Shown here: positions 1-12,800 of the stretch, one piece after another
Layout of the letters: every line of letters starts with the position of its first letter
Numbering within the stretch: position 1 is the first letter of the stretch
Assembly (NCBI GenBank): GCA_000507305.1
Contig: DF239817.1
Location: forward strand, 2,168 to 66,167
DNA: 64,000 nt
Origin: Breviolum minutum Mf 1.05b.01
Taxonomy: Eukaryota; Sar; Dinophyceae; Suessiales; Symbiodiniaceae
Reading direction: 5' to 3'
Program-made: the position numbers and the translations under genes
Notes under the pieces: generated by a model
What the model saw: the letters and a program-made list of their open reading frames with translations, nothing else
The model's database searches: none
Told to the model about the DNA's origin: nothing

Positions 1-57
1 ACCGCAAAAAAAAAATACGAAGCCGCTATATTGATCGCCCGCAGCTCAAAAAAATTA

Positions 58-175
58 GTGGTGATGGTGGTGATGATGATGATGATGATTATGATGATGA
101 TGATGATGATGATGGTGATGCTGATGATGATGATGATGATGGTGATGCTGATGATGATGATGATCATAATAATGG
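58..175. repeat. GAT/ATG trinucleotide microsatellite
   Basis: Nearly pure GAT (ATG) triplets run through this stretch with scattered GGT and CTG interruptions. Apparent long reading frames here on both strands (poly-Met/Val one way, poly-His the other) come from the repeat and are not genes. Confidence 0.95.
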
Positions 176-479
176 CGATAGCAACTGATGTGATGATGTT
201 GATTGTGAGAGGATGTGCAAGAAACCAATCGGTTCACAATGAATCGATGTTTGATTCCGTGGTGTTTTCGACCATTGAACATCATATATTTATATCCACA
301 CATTATTTCTGCAAAATATATGTCTAATAGATTATTTTGTATTTATACATGTTGATTTATTGTATTTTTCATGTGTTCTTGCAGTTACCACACAAAGTTT
401 GTCTTCAGATTTGTCGAGGTAGTTTGTGATTGGGTTGATCGTTCGTTACGGAATGCTGTTCGCGCAAAGCCATTGTTTT

Positions 480-1050
480 TCCCGGGGTGTTCAGCCATTA
501 CAAAGGTTTCGGGGCAGAATTGCTTTCGGACTTTCTATGGTTCTAGATCCGTCTTGGCCTGCCAAAAGGTTCCGCGGAAGGTTCCACCAAGGTCCGCCGA
601 GGTTGAAATTTTTTAACTCAGGTTCCAGCAATGTTGCGCAAATTTCGTGGTGTCTGGCAGATCCGTTTTGGGGTGCCAAAAAGGTTTGTGGAAGGTTCCC
701 TATCAGTTCTTTAAACTTGTCTCCCAGTTCCTCACCTTTTTCTTGCATCTTTTTTAACAACGTTAGCTTGGGGGTGTTCAGCCATAGTAAAGTCCTTGGG
801 GCAAAATGACATTTTTGTGTTTTTGGGTTCTTTGCAGCAAATGGCTTTCGCCTTTTAAAAGGTTCTTTGGAGTGTTCCCTCAAACAGTTTTTTTACATTG
901 GTTTCACCTGCCGTTTTGTTGGGCAAATGGCTGTTGCTTCAGAAAAGGCTCCGTGGAGGGTTCCGCCAAATATTATTTACCTTGTCTCCCAAATGGCCGT
1001 TGCTTCATAAAAGGTTTTTTGGAGGGTTCCGCTGACAGTGCTTTACATTT
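480..1050. repeat. Degenerate tandem repeat
   Basis: A motif of the form AAAAGGTTCC, then TGGAGGGTTCCGCCAA, recurs at about 555-590, 680-700, 858-885, 942-970 and 1008-1033. A second element, GGGGTGTTCAGCCAT followed by GGGGCA, occurs at about 484 and again near 770. The copies are diverged and spaced about 70-180 bases apart, so this is an old repeat array rather than a coding exon. No exon signal was seen. Confidence 0.55.
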
Positions 1051-4000
1051 GTCTCATTTCCTGGGGTCAAAGATGCGTGAATTGGTCACATGTCTCACTC
1101 ATACAAATTCAGTCCTCAGAAAATAACCCATCATGTCGTTGCTGTTGGGGTATTCTTTGGGTCTATTTTGTATATTAATTTTTTGAAAAACCGAATGGCA
1201 GATGTGTGGCAAACATTATGGCATGAATGTTTCGTTGGGATTTCAGCATGCTGGCATTTTGGCTTTCAAGTTTGCGCGAATTTGCGGTGAAACTGACCAA
1301 TTGCATCGAATGAGAATCACCATCCAAAGGTGAAAAACCCATGGGACAAAGTCAAGACCTCATTGAACCTCTGATTTTTAGTTCCGGTGTGACATGCGTT
1401 TGGTGTGTGATGATAAGGTATCGATGTTCTTTCAACCTGTGGCGGTGCCGAAGGGACAGATGCCGCCGTCTTGGATTTGACAGATCAAAGTCGAAAATAG
1501 TTTGATTCTGTAGCAGGTGTTTCTTTCGCGCATTCAGGATGGTCCAAAAACGAATCAACCTCGTCGAGCAGGCAACAAACCGACCTGCTGGCTTGTGAAT
1601 TTTTCTCACCAATGATAATGTGCATTGCAGGTTCTGGGGCAGGATGGGATGAAGATGTGGTGGTGGTTTGTGCAGCCTTGGAGGACCATCATGAAAAGCC
1701 ATACACCATCCACTTTGACAGAAATTTGTGCAACTTCCTCTCGCAAAAATCAAATATCCTCGAAAGCGATGCCGCAAGTTTGGAGTAGATTTCCGAATGC
1801 ATGCGGACATTTTGGCACAGGAGGGAGTGACAAGCATGGTTGCAACCGCCAATCGTGGTGGTGCTCGAATAAGTGACGAGGCATTCGAGAACATTGCAGT
1901 CTGATATTTCGGTGGTGAGATTGGAAAGACGAACGAGTTCTATTGTCGTTTTATGACGGTAAACCGCGACCTTTTTCATCGCGGCGTTAATACTCTATTG
2001 TCAACACGTTTGTCACATTTGAAACATGACCTTTTTTCACAGGTCTTGCTAAACCATGAGCTTCTGCAATATTCACGACAGGCGGGGAGGGATTCAAGGT
2101 GTTTTTGAGGAAATTATGGAAGCGAGTCCGAGTCGAGTTAACATTTCTTGGTTCCAGGGCAACCTCCGGGGCGTCAGCGAAGCCTTGGAAAAAGGTGCTT
2201 GGACGGAGACCAGACGACCTTTGGCATTGTCCTGAGGGCATTTTTTTTCAAATCTTGCCAACAAAAATAGGGTTGGAATTTTGTGTAGGAAAACGGTTGC
2301 TTAGTGAGGGATGGTCTGTGGATTGAGGTCATGAAGCCTCAAAAGCCAGAACCAGGCAAAAGAGGTGCGATTGCGGGAGGGCAGGCAGGATTGCACATGA
2401 TATGACTTTTACTATGTCGCTGAATTTGTGTAGGCGCCGATGAAGCTGGCCAAGTCGGCATGACACCTATCATGCTGTCAGCTTAGGCTGTTCGCTTTGC
2501 GGCCATGGAGAGCCACCAGTATTGGAGGATTTGATTCCTTAAGCATCTTTCCCATGTACTTCAGGTTTTCTGCTCAAAAGGGCAGAAGCCTCAGTACCGA
2601 CAATTGGAGTTTTCAACTCTTCCTATAGGTCCATTGGTTTTGGTCGATTCTATTTTGGCCCGTTTTTTCAGGCTCTGCGGATTGTGTCCGACGGCTGATA
2701 TCAGCCCGAGCTGAGATCAATGCAGCAAGGACCTTTGGATTTCGAAACATTGCGTGTAGTAGATTTTCTTCGTTTTCAGGGCCATTTCTTCAAGAAAAAT
2801 CCAGAAATGGTTGAATTCTGTGATTCTTTGAAGCAGTTTTGAATGGTTAAGGTTGAAGAAGATGGTTGGAGCGCCCTTCACTTTGCTTCTAAGGAAGGCC
2901 ACCTTCAGGCAGAGCTGTTTCAAGAGTGGCTGTGAAAATTTCAATTGATTTTAACCCTTCAAGGGTTGAAAGTGGTGAGGTCTGCCAAACTCTGATTCAA
3001 TTCAGAGCAGATGTAGGGCTCGGACCCTTTGAATGATAGGGATTTTTGTGGATTATTTTCCAAAGCGTTTGAAGCCGAACATGAACTGCCCAAGGTTGAA
3101 AAATACGGATGACAAAGCAGCAATTGATGTAGCAGACGAGGACAGATGTCAGATGATGTTGAGATGTTGATGGGTGATGTTGCGATTTGAAGGACGGATG
3201 CTTTAAGAAATCCCTCCTGGAGATCTTGAGCGAGAAACGAAAAGAGAACGAGCCCAAAGAACCGAACAAACCGCCCAGCCGCTCGACTAGCCTAGACGGC
3301 TGGATCGACATTTCCGAATTTCTTTAAGTTGCGTTACCTTCATCAAATATATCCAGCGTCTCCCACCTTTCCTGAATATCATGCATCAAAAGAAAGCACG
3401 TTTCTTTCTGTATTTCTCATTATATGTTTTTTTTCTTTTTGTGAGGTTTCGGCTGGATTCAGACTCCTTTCCTTGGAAGTTGTCATGATTCAGATCTCAA
3501 AACACATTTTTTGGTAAACCCCACTGTTCACGGTTGAGGCAATTCTGCGCATGCTGAGTGCTGAGCCAAATCCTGTCCCTCAGTCGAGGTTCATACCATC
3601 AGCAGTCACAAGGTTGTTTCACTTCACAACTTTTGAATTGTAGAGATGAAAGAGAGAAACGTTCCCATCTAGAATCTAGAGGTTATTTGGTCGAAAGTGC
3701 CAAACGACCTCCAGCTTCTTGATGAGATTGTGTGTTTATGGAGTTCAAGCGGAATTGCGCATCGAGACCAATGAATCCTCTGACTGATTTGGCGTATCAC
3801 CAGTTTCAGGCCGAAGGATTCAACGTCAAAATCATTAAACAGATTTGTCTTTCAGATTCTTCGGGCCGGCAAAAAACATGCCTCGTTTCCAAAACCTGGG
3901 AATTTCTGCAGATTCTGCACGGCGGCGAAATTTCTTGGTTGCTAATGTTCGGGAGAAGAGTCTCCAAGCTGGCACAAATCATGTCTGGCTGTCATGAAAT

Positions 4001-4989
4001 ATGCGGTCATAATGGAGGACAAAGAGCGTTTGGAAAAATTTGCCATGTTTTTTGCTTATCATTGCCATGATGGATAGAAATTTGCCGTGTTTTTTCTCCA
4101 TCTTTTCTCCAAGGTTTGGAAAAACTCTGTATCAAATCTGACTTCATGGCTTAGTAGTCCTGCAAGCCAACGTAGCTTTTAGGCTTGCAGTGTTTTTTTG
4201 GTTTCACGTCATAGTTTCATATGTTGGAGGGAAACCGCAACACGGACCTCGTGTTGAAATCTGTTTTTGTAAGGCACCGCTGATTTCCAATGGACCACCC
4301 TTGAGCTCAGCAACAAGTCTTCAACACAACACTCTACGTTTCCAGCAGCATCTCCACACTTTAGGAGTTGTTTTTTTTAGAAACAGATGGCTTTTCTCGC
4401 TGTAGACTCCGAAAAAAGGTCTGTGTGAGGCCAGCGAGGAATTTGCTGAAGCTTTGCGCAGGATCTGATGGTCAATGCACGCTGTGTGGCCCTGGCAGAA
4501 TTGGGGAAACGGTGTGAACAGCAAAAATCCAGCAGCATTATCAACGGGATGGATGAATTACAGAGCTCAGCACCTGATTTCAATCTATTTACATCAAGGG
4601 TTTTGACATTCCTTTCTTGATTTTGCAAGCCACCAGCTTCATTCCCAAATCATTTTTCTCCTTTTTTTTGGTTTGTCTCATTTGTCTCCTGTTATTTTGA
4701 ACGTTGCAATGAAAACTTACGACCGAATAAAACCCGGCCCTGCTATGGCTCAGAAATGTGGCTGCTGGCAGAATAATGAATGAATCGGATATATATTCAT
4801 TTGTCAACTTGTACTACCAGGTGGTGTCAAATGGTGTTGATTAGATTACCCAATATTGGGAGGATCAACCATTTTTGACATGTATGCACTTTTTGTGTGC
4901 CGATTTAGCGCTTTAATATTCCATTGTTTGCAAAGCATTAGGATTCGGATTGATGGAATCTTGCCATAGAATCAGACTTTGACTTCGAG
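1051..4989. other. Stretch without a supported gene
   Basis: I found no convincing exon here. The open frames are short, and none pairs an AG|G start with good codon content and a usable donor. A spliced-leader-like string at about 1250-1270 is discussed under findings. The stretch may hold 5' distal sequence of the carrier gene that follows. Confidence 0.5.
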
Positions 4990-4994
4990 CTTCA
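4990..4994 (+). promoter_or_regulatory. Putative spliced-leader trans-splice acceptor
   Basis: TTCAG|G lies ten bases before the ATG at 5005. In dinoflagellates nuclear mRNAs receive a 22-base spliced leader at an AG acceptor, so this would leave a very short native 5' leader. The site follows the same AG|G pattern as the internal acceptors of the gene. No alternative in-frame ATG was seen upstream. Confidence 0.45.
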
Positions 4995-5004
4995 GGGAAT
5001 CTCA

Positions 5005-7110
5005 ATGGAGAAGCAAGCAGCACTTTTGCTTGCTCTTTGCGCCATGTTTTTGTGGGGTTCCTGGGCCAATACCTTGTTGTTGTTTCGAACTCGCTTCGAA
5101 CTGTACCTTTTCAACTACATCCTTGGGCATTTTCTGGCGGGCTTCATCACCTTCCATGATGCCTTGCCTTCGCTGCATGGTTTGGGAGCTGATGGCATTT
5201 GGATCATCATTGTCAGTTTGTTAGCGGGTGCACTTTTTGCCATTGGATCCCTACTGGCAGTAGCTTCCTTAGATTTGGCAGGCAGGTTACCGGTTTGTTG
5301 CAGTATCCAAATTGACAACTTCTGACTCATGGAAACAAAGACATTCTTTTTGTCCAAACCCAAGAGCCGTAGGTTGGTGGTTTGGGTTGGAAAGACGTAG
5401 GTTAAAAATCAGTCTAAAGTCCAACTGCATGTTGGAACCTGGAGAAAGGTTTTACCCTGTGAGGCATGGCTTTACCCACACTGATTCTGCTGAGTATTGA
5501 GATGGCAGTGGGAATGCCCATGCTGTTGCTGCTGGAAGGGTGGGGTACTCTCGTCTTCAACAAATTTGGCGGTTTTTTTGTTTCGATTTTTCTTGTGCCA
5601 CGAATGGTTTCAGAAAACTCGCCAAGGTGCGGAAGGGTGTCCACGAAAATCTTTCCCTCAAAAAACCAAAAACCCGAAATGTGGGCGTTTTTCTCAGCCG
5701 AGGCACTTCCATGCAATTAGTTTATTCCTTCCTTGGGATTTTCTCTGTACTAGTTGCTGCCTTGCTGGATGCCTGGTGCCACTGGTCCCTGCAACGGGAT
5801 CGGACGACTCCTGCAGAAGAGATTCCTGGTCAGTGCTTTGGTTTCTGGGTGAAATTGAGATGAACATGATAATCACCAATCTGTTGCTACATTTTTTTTA
5901 CTCATCGTTTCACAGTTTCACAAAGTTTCATAAATGAGTTCTTTCTCTCAAAACGAGATGTTGTCGGGTCTTCACCCAAGACACCGCGGCTTGCGGTGAA
6001 AAGTCAAGAGTTTTTCAGGTCCAAGTTCTTTCCACAGCGGCCTGTGGTTCTGGAAATTCCAAAGCACATGTCTGGATTAGAATCAGAAGGAGATTCTTTT
6101 GTAGAGGTGATGTCAATGTTGTTCGGGCCAATTTTTATTTTTCCACATCTTTGGCCTTCATGAGTTCTCGTTGTTTTCTCTTGCATTCACTTTTGGAATC
6201 CCGAGGTTTATCAAGCCAATTTAGTAGTTTGAGTTTTTGGTCCTTCCGCGCCACCTCCACTCTAGCTTCTGGTGCTGGTGTCAACAGTGCCAACAGTTTG
6301 GTTCGGAGCTTGGCTCCTGAAGCCTTGACATTTCTGACACATGGCTCGGTGTTTCCAAGCTCGATGAGTTCACAACAGGTGGTGACTAGTAGAAGTGGTA
6401 CCTTTCCACGAAGATTCAAAAATGCCAACTTGGGTTTGATTTTTGCTGCTTGTGGAGGTTTTTGCTTTTCTGCTTGGCCTTGTCTTGGATCTTTAGTAGA
6501 AGGACAAACTCAGTGGGAAATTCAAGCTTCCAAAGTGAATGCTTCAGCCTTTTTCTTCATATATGCGTTGGGTGCAGTGATTGCTGTGTTATTTCTGCTT
6601 CCACCCCTTTGTCGCTGGCCACTGCATACTGGTGTGAGCTTGAACTTTTGGAGGACGGATGTGCCCAACAAAAATATTCCCAAAACAAATTGGAGTTGGA
6701 GTTCTCAAGACTTAGAGCGACATATTTCAAATCTCTGTTTCTTTTGCTTGCGCAACATCTTTTTTATTCAAAATTCCCTGATCCCATTTGCTGGTGAAAA
6801 TGGCTTTTCATATATTTTCGGAAGGAGTTATATAGAACTGAGCAGTTGGCAACATTTCTTGGGCCTTTCTGGTGGCTTTGCTCATGGCTTAGGATGTTTA
6901 TTGTCAATCCAAGCTGGTCGAATTTTGGGAAATGCCATGGCTATGTCCATTACTCGATGTCAGCCATTGGTCTGTGCCTCCTGGGGTGTGCTTGTTTGGG
7001 GAGAACTCAATGGAGCTGGATACAAAACAACCTTGATTTTTACTGGCATGCTCCTCATGTTCCTCTTGGCCCTGATTTTCTTTCTTCTTGCAACTGCAGG
7101 TGCAAGTTGA
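5005..7110 (+). CDS. DMT-type carrier, ureide permease-like
   Basis: Probable plasma-membrane or organelle solute carrier; the substrate cannot be told from sequence. Six exons join in frame: 5005-5281, 5464-5544, 5703-5820, 6019-6100, 6379-6623 and 6825-7110. They give 362 residues and a stop at 7108, against about 390-400 in plant ureide permeases. About ten hydrophobic helices can be seen, with a polar central loop of about 50 residues encoded by exon 4 and the start of exon 5. The C-terminal half shows the family layout: a helix, a glycine-rich segment (GGFAHGLGC), then QAGRILGNAMA, a QPL turn, SWGVLVWGEL and a final hydrophobic helix. Plant members have a comparable GQAAGYA...ALPLVSTFWG...GEYRR order (family knowledge). 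All five acceptors read AG|G. The donors are GC, GT, GA, GT and GC. Other branches of the DMT superfamily remain possible. The exon 3/4 junction with a GA donor is the least certain. Confidence 0.6.
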
Positions 7111-10100
7111 ATTGAACATCTTGAAACATTCTGCAGTTGTGTGGAAAAACGTCAACATCTATTTTAGACCTCTTGTGTCCAATATGGACCCTGCTGCAAA
7201 GCCAGCATGGATGCGTCATCAGGCATTACAAAGCTGCGTATGTCATCAACTGCGACACCTTTGAATCACCTTCAGCCTTTGCTGAAATTTGCCAGGCCAC
7301 GATTCACCTTGGTTTGCGTTCGTCGTTTGGAGCAAGAGGTTCTGCCAGATGGTGGTGTGCGCCCGGCATGTCACCAGATGTCCTTTGAAAATCACGTTGA
7401 TTTCCGGTTGATGGCAGGAGTTGTCTCTATCCCATGATAGACGCTTGCTCTCGCGCATTGACGAACATGGAAGGCCTCTTTGTCCATAGTGGCCAAACCC
7501 ACATTTTTTTGCCAACATTCCTAGGTGGAAGAACAGATAGGTGATACATGATCGACATGAGCAAGTTAAACTGATGCTAGAGACATGCCGTGCGGCTACA
7601 AGAGGTGCTTCTGCTACTCCTGTGACACTACACGTGCGGAGTTTTGTTTGGCAAAGCCGGTGGCAGAGCAGGCGGCGTTCAATCTAAGCTGGAAGATGTG
7701 TTTAGAAAAAAGGGTCCAATCAGGTTTTGGAAGTTACAAGCATTTGCTTTGACAACTCAACGCTTTGATTGACACTTTTCTTTGTAGGGCTGAGGGTCAA
7801 CTCAAGTGGGGAAAAACGTGGGTAGGTTGAGCAAAGTGTGTGGCAGCACATTCCTCCAGAAACGCAGGCTGGATGCAACATAGAACAAGCATTGAACAAG
7901 CCTGACGCCGCTAGACAACTTCCTGAAACTCCAATTCTCTTCGATCATTTGAAGCATTCCCCGTAGGATAAGGGGATCAGATACATTGCTTTTGATTCAG
8001 GATGTGTTTCATTGCCTCGCCTCGAAAGTTGCGAAGGTTGAGCTCTGCACGAACTCCTTGTCAGAATATCCGGGTATGAGACCTTAGAACTTAAATTCCG
8101 ACATACTTCAAGATGTTGGTGGTTGTGAGAGTATGGAAAACAAACCTAAAGTCTCTTTTTTGACTGAATTTGGGGTATGCTACTGTGTGAACTTCGAACA
8201 TTTGTTCAGCATCAGCTACTACGAAACCGTTATGGTGAGGTGTTGCTTGCTTGGTGACCTTGCATGCAAAAAACTCGGCGTGAGGATCCTAAAGTGTATC
8301 TTGAAGTTACTAAGTGTACACGGCTGTAAACGTGAATAGTTTGGGTGTTTGGAATTCAAGTCGAGTTCAAGTGGATTCTTACGGCACATCTTACTTTAGG
8401 TTGACCTTCAGCCGCTTCGTGAATATCAGCCCTGACACGGAGGTTCAGGATTCCGTGGTCCAGGTGCTGTTTGAATGTTTGAATCCAAGTTGTGCATTTT
8501 TTTTTTTGCAGCGAACACAAGTCGTGACAGTTGGTGGATGATGTCGAACATTTGGAGAGCGGTGCACCTTTGCTGAAGTGCAGAGCTCAGAGAATTTCCA
8601 TGGGAATTTCCACAACTTCGTTCACTTGAAAAACCCTGGTTGTTCGGGCTATGTATGGGATTGTACTATCAGTTTTATGGGGCTTGTAATAAGTCCTCAT
8701 TAGGATCCCCACTAACCAAACATTATACAAAGATAAGATAGTGTATTTTTTTGTGGCTCACTCTTGTGTATATTGAAAGAACAAACCCATCCTTGAGTTG
8801 ATATCCTAGAAGTTGAAACTTGGTTCTTTATTTCGACAATTTGGGATACTTCAGTTTCTTCAACAGCTTCCACGGCTGTTTCTCTGGATTTCTAAGGTGG
8901 TCGGAGGATGGCCTTGTCAGTGGTTACAACATCTGGAGGCACACAATACCGTTGGTTGGAACCTTAATAGCTGAAGAAAAACAGATGATGGGTTGGATAG
9001 GTTGCTGAATAAGAGTTTTTCACACAAAGCTTCCAGAAAAAAGACAGATGTGAATTTTTCTCAGTCAAGTCTTGTCTGCAAGGATCGTACCAAAGATGTT
9101 TGGCAAACTCTAGTGTTTACTATAAGACTGATATTCTCATCCTTGGAATCTAAGTTCCAAGTACTTCGACTACTACCCGCTTGCCGGGAGCACTTAGCTG
9201 CAGCTGCCCGGGCCGCACTTGCCACGCCCTTGGATGTCCCACTTTTCAAAACTTGCCTTCGATGGTCGATGATTGGCCTCGGCCTTGGGATCGGCGAATT
9301 CGGTGGATTGAGGTTGAAGTCAATGGCGATGCAGGTCCGAATTCTCGTCAAATCACCGGGCTGGGCTGGACGTGCGTTCTGAATTCGGACATGTGGGTTG
9401 AATCAGGATTCTTGAAACAAGGTTTTGGTGGGTCATACCCCCAAAATCTACCAACAAGTTCAAGAGATTGGTGGACAAGATAGCGCCAAAATTGATGAAA
9501 TTGAAAGTTTGGATCTGCTATTGGGCATCATTTTTGGATGATGAAGCCATGATTGTTGATCAGAAACAACAGAGTCTCAATCGCTGGAATATCCAGAGGT
9601 CCTCTCTAACAGACATGCTAGTCTAAATACTTTCATTTCCTTCGATGTCCATTGTTTGATTTTTTCATAGAAAGGAGCTGATCATTTTTCGGTTGCACTG
9701 TTATTGGGGAAACCTGCGTCATATAATACCGGTGCGACGCGAATTGCTGATGTTGTTCAGCTGTTGGGACATGTCAGTAATAGTATAGAAATTGCCAACG
9801 AGCTTTCTTTGCACTGTAAAGGTGCCTATCACTATAAGATATCTCTACAATGTGACTTCAAGTTGAAAGCCACGGCATTTTAGGGTCATTTCCCATAGTA
9901 TTTTAGCACTGGTTGACTGCTAGGTGCCCATGATGCTGACTGGCACTTGACCCCAGTGTGATACAATTTGACTGGATTTGACGATTGAACACATTTGCGC
10001 CCCAAGGTTTGAGGGTGAAGAGTGTGCCATTGAAACCTGCAGAAGTCTCCCTGAGTGGATCTTAGTGAAACAAATTGACATTAAAAACAGATGACAAAAG

Positions 10101-10134
10101 CTAAGTGTAATGGGTAAACTTCTTGGCTGTAAGG
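7111..10134. other. Mostly gene-free, one ambiguous exon block
   Basis: At about 9160-9483 two overlapping + frames look partly coding. One reads an alanine-rich segment then GLGLGIGEFGGL and stops at 9382. The other reads RIRWIEVEVNGDAG to a stop near 9483. Internal AG|G sites occur (for example before GTTGAAGTC near 9312), so a short exon is possible, but the frame cannot be chosen. The rest of the stretch shows nothing I can support. Confidence 0.3.
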
Positions 10135-10446
10135 TTCGAATTCTGGTGGCGACAGCTCAGACGATGGTGCTTTTGTTGGATGATGCTGTTGCCACAGTGT
10201 TGACCTTCAGATGGAAAGGTGCCGATTTGAGTGGGTTTAGGATGCAGGGTGAAGCTGGTGGGGCCCAATGGTTAAAAGACATGGCAAGGGCTGCATAGCA
10301 ACTTGTTTGGAGGCCTCTTTGCAACAAGTTGCTTCTACATGCAGCGGATTTGCTAGCTTCTCAGATTCTTTTCCATTGCTGTGAAGTGAACATGCATCTT
10401 TTCCAGCAAGAATCTCAATGGATTCTGGATGTCCTCCACTGGCAAG

Positions 10447-11157
10447 GCCCGTCGCTGCAGCCGGAACAGAGGCAATCGAAAGGGTCCCTGAGTCCCTAAT
10501 CCATCGAATCTTCTTTCGGAAACGTTTCGCGAGCGCTTTATCTCCCGAGATTCTGGCTGCGTCAGGAGGTTGGTCCCTTTTTCAGGTGTGCGGAGCTGCA
10601 TGAGCCCCAGAAGCTACACATTTTAGGGACGGAGTGTGATCCAAAACGTCTCCCTTTCGTGCAGGTAGAGATTGGCTATTTGCGGTCACACCCCAACCTC
10701 AGGTAAGATTACTGCCTGAGTCTTAGTGCCAGCCTGTCAAACCAGTGACTAGATACTCAGACAATGAAGAGGGATCTTGCGCAACTTGTCAGACTCAAAA
10801 GAGAGCAGTCTTTAGCATATTTTAGCATGTAACAACAGTAGAAGCAACAACTCCTTGCGCCGTGATATCTTCCTTGAGTTGCTTGAATGCACTCACGTTC
10901 GTGGATTTTCGAGCGTCTCAAACCCTCCACATTTGGCTCCAGCAAATTCGGAGATTCTCGGGGCGTTGCCGCATTCGGCTTCCGCTTCGGTGCGCCAAAT
11001 TGCGATGCCTGGAGGCAAACGTAAGATAGAAAGCATGCAAGCAGAGTCCCTGAAGTTGGGTGCTTGCCACATTGATGTACCTTTTCTGAAGATGCTTGGC
11101 AAAACATGCAGGAAGCTGATCAGGGACCCTGTTTGGGGAAGGAAGACCTGGAAACAA
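10447..11157 (+). CDS. Unrecognised split gene, fragments
   Basis: Two exons are well supported. The first, 10447-10585, opens after AAG|G and reads PVAAAGTEAIERVPES through FASALSPEILAASGG to a CAG|GTGTGC donor. The second, 10665-10702, reads VEIGYLRSHPNL between CAG|G and a consensus GTAAGA donor. Their phases agree (0 to 0). A third candidate near 10995-11157 carries a basic segment (GKRKIESMQAESLKLGA, later KLIRDPVWGRKTWKQ) ending at a GTTGTG donor. A possible upstream exon, 10135-10227, reads VRILVATAQTMVLLLDDAVA. I do not recognise the family. No start or stop codon was placed, so the gene may extend either way. Confidence 0.4.
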
Positions 11158-11507
11158 GTTGTGGAAAACAACATCAAAAAAGGATACACTGGATGTACAT
11201 CAGGGTGTCAACTTCCATCTTCGGAACTGTACTTGGGAGGTGTTGTTCGGCACCCTTGTCGGTGGGCTGAGATTCCGGATTTCCACTGAGGAAAGAGTCA
11301 GAGCGTTTGTGTGGATCCAGCGAGGCCTTGCGAGAAAGGGTGGGGGTATGTGGGGGTAGAAAGGGTGTTATGTCGTGGCATGTCATGCTGCATGTGTGAA
11401 AATGTTTTTTCCCCGAATAGCTTTAGCTATAGGGTTTCTTACTTCAAAAGTAGGGGTGGGGGTTCGCAGAGTTTTGCGTCTTCATGCCTGGGGGGGTGTT
11501 GCACTTG

Positions 11508-11656
11508 AGCGTGTCGCTGTGGTGTGGTGTCTGTTTGCGGATGACGGAGAGGTGTCACGGAGGGTGCCGCTGTGGGGACTGCCTGTTTGCTGATGCTGCA
11601 GAGGGCGTTGCTGGAGGGTGTCGCTGTGGTGGTGCCTGTTCGAGGATGCTGGAAGG
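11508..11656. repeat. Minisatellite, about 54 bp unit, three copies
   Basis: Three successive units begin GTGTCGCTGTGG, GGTGCCGCTGTGG and GGTGTCGCTGTGG, each followed by CTGTTTGC or CTGTTCG and GATG. Spacing is about 54 bases and the copies differ at several positions. Confidence 0.6.
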
Positions 11657-12597
11657 GTTTTTGTTTTAGCATTTGGAAAAGATGCTATTTGGGGTCTATG
11701 CTGGTATATACGGTATTTTTTTTTCAAATCGTGACATGTTTGACAAGTGACTAGAAAGTTGGATTGCGTCAGTGTTTTTGGTTGATGTTGGTGCTGATTC
11801 GAATAATTATTGGCAAACATGTAATTTTTGAAACGTGGAGATGTTTTCGTCAATGTTTGCTGAATTCCTGAGGTTCCAATTGATCCAGAGATCACAGTGA
11901 AGGTGCGTCCAGCCGACTGATCTGGAACTGCCAACAAAGGGTGTTCAATTTGCTAAGAATGGTCTCCGCAAAATCATTCAAAAATAAAAAACCTTTGGGC
12001 TTCCTTTGAGATGATACCTGGCAGGTCATGAAGAAGGAAGTTCTGGGCCTGGTGTATGAATGGGAAGTTCAGGAGACGACACAAGCATTCAACAAAAAAT
12101 ATATACGAACAAATGCAGCTGATATTTCAGGAAATAGGAGTGGAGTAGTACAGTCTCACATGAATGAGTGTCTTACTTCTCTCTCGTTGTTCCAGAAGTC
12201 AAAATCATCCCACTTGCTGATGCTGATGCTGATTAGAAGGACAGTTGGCCGATTCACTTCTCCAAGGTGGGGGACATTGTTGACTTCATAGACTTGGCAC
12301 CTTTTTTGAACATGTGTGCAATGAAGTTTGGTGTTGAGTGCTAAGGAAAAGTTCATGTTTGATTTGAGAGCGTTAAGGCATTTCACTGAATTCACTGTTG
12401 GTTTTGAAGATGGAAGCGTTGAGTAGTGCAACAAGTTGTTGAAGACTCTCGAACGTTGCTGAAAGCTGCCAAAAATCAGGCGCGGTTGCAAGTCTTATCT
12501 TTTGCTGACCTGGAAATCATTGAGGTCTCCAAAAACAGGACACGTGAGATGTGTGACATATTATGGCGATGGTAATTCCGGAGATAAGGAGTTCTAA

Positions 12598-12800
12598 CTT
12601 CCAATGGCAGGGGGGCCGTGGTTGTGGCTTTGGTGAAGGGTGTGGTGCCATTGCTGGGGGCCGTGGTAGGGTGCCGTTGCTGGGTGCCATGTTGTTATTG
12701 CTCACCATGTGTTGCGGATGCCGTGACTGGGTGGCATTCACCCAGGCATCGCTGGCTGCCATGGCTGTTTTAGGGTGACAATACTGGATGCCATGACTGG
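12598..12800. repeat. GGTGCCATTGCTGG-type degenerate repeat
   Basis: Short related words such as GGTGCCATTGCTGG, GGTGCCGTTGCTGG, GATGCCGTGACTGG and GATGCCATGACTGG recur at irregular intervals. Reading frames across it are glycine-rich on + and proline-rich on -, as expected from the repeat. Confidence 0.45.

Noticed and set aside
31..327. Open frames on both strands at the window start (Met-rich and His-rich)
   Set aside because: They are translations of the GAT microsatellite and its edges.
10128..10140. GGTTCGAATTC, similar to a tRNA B box
   Set aside because: No A box, acceptor stem or anticodon arm could be placed upstream.
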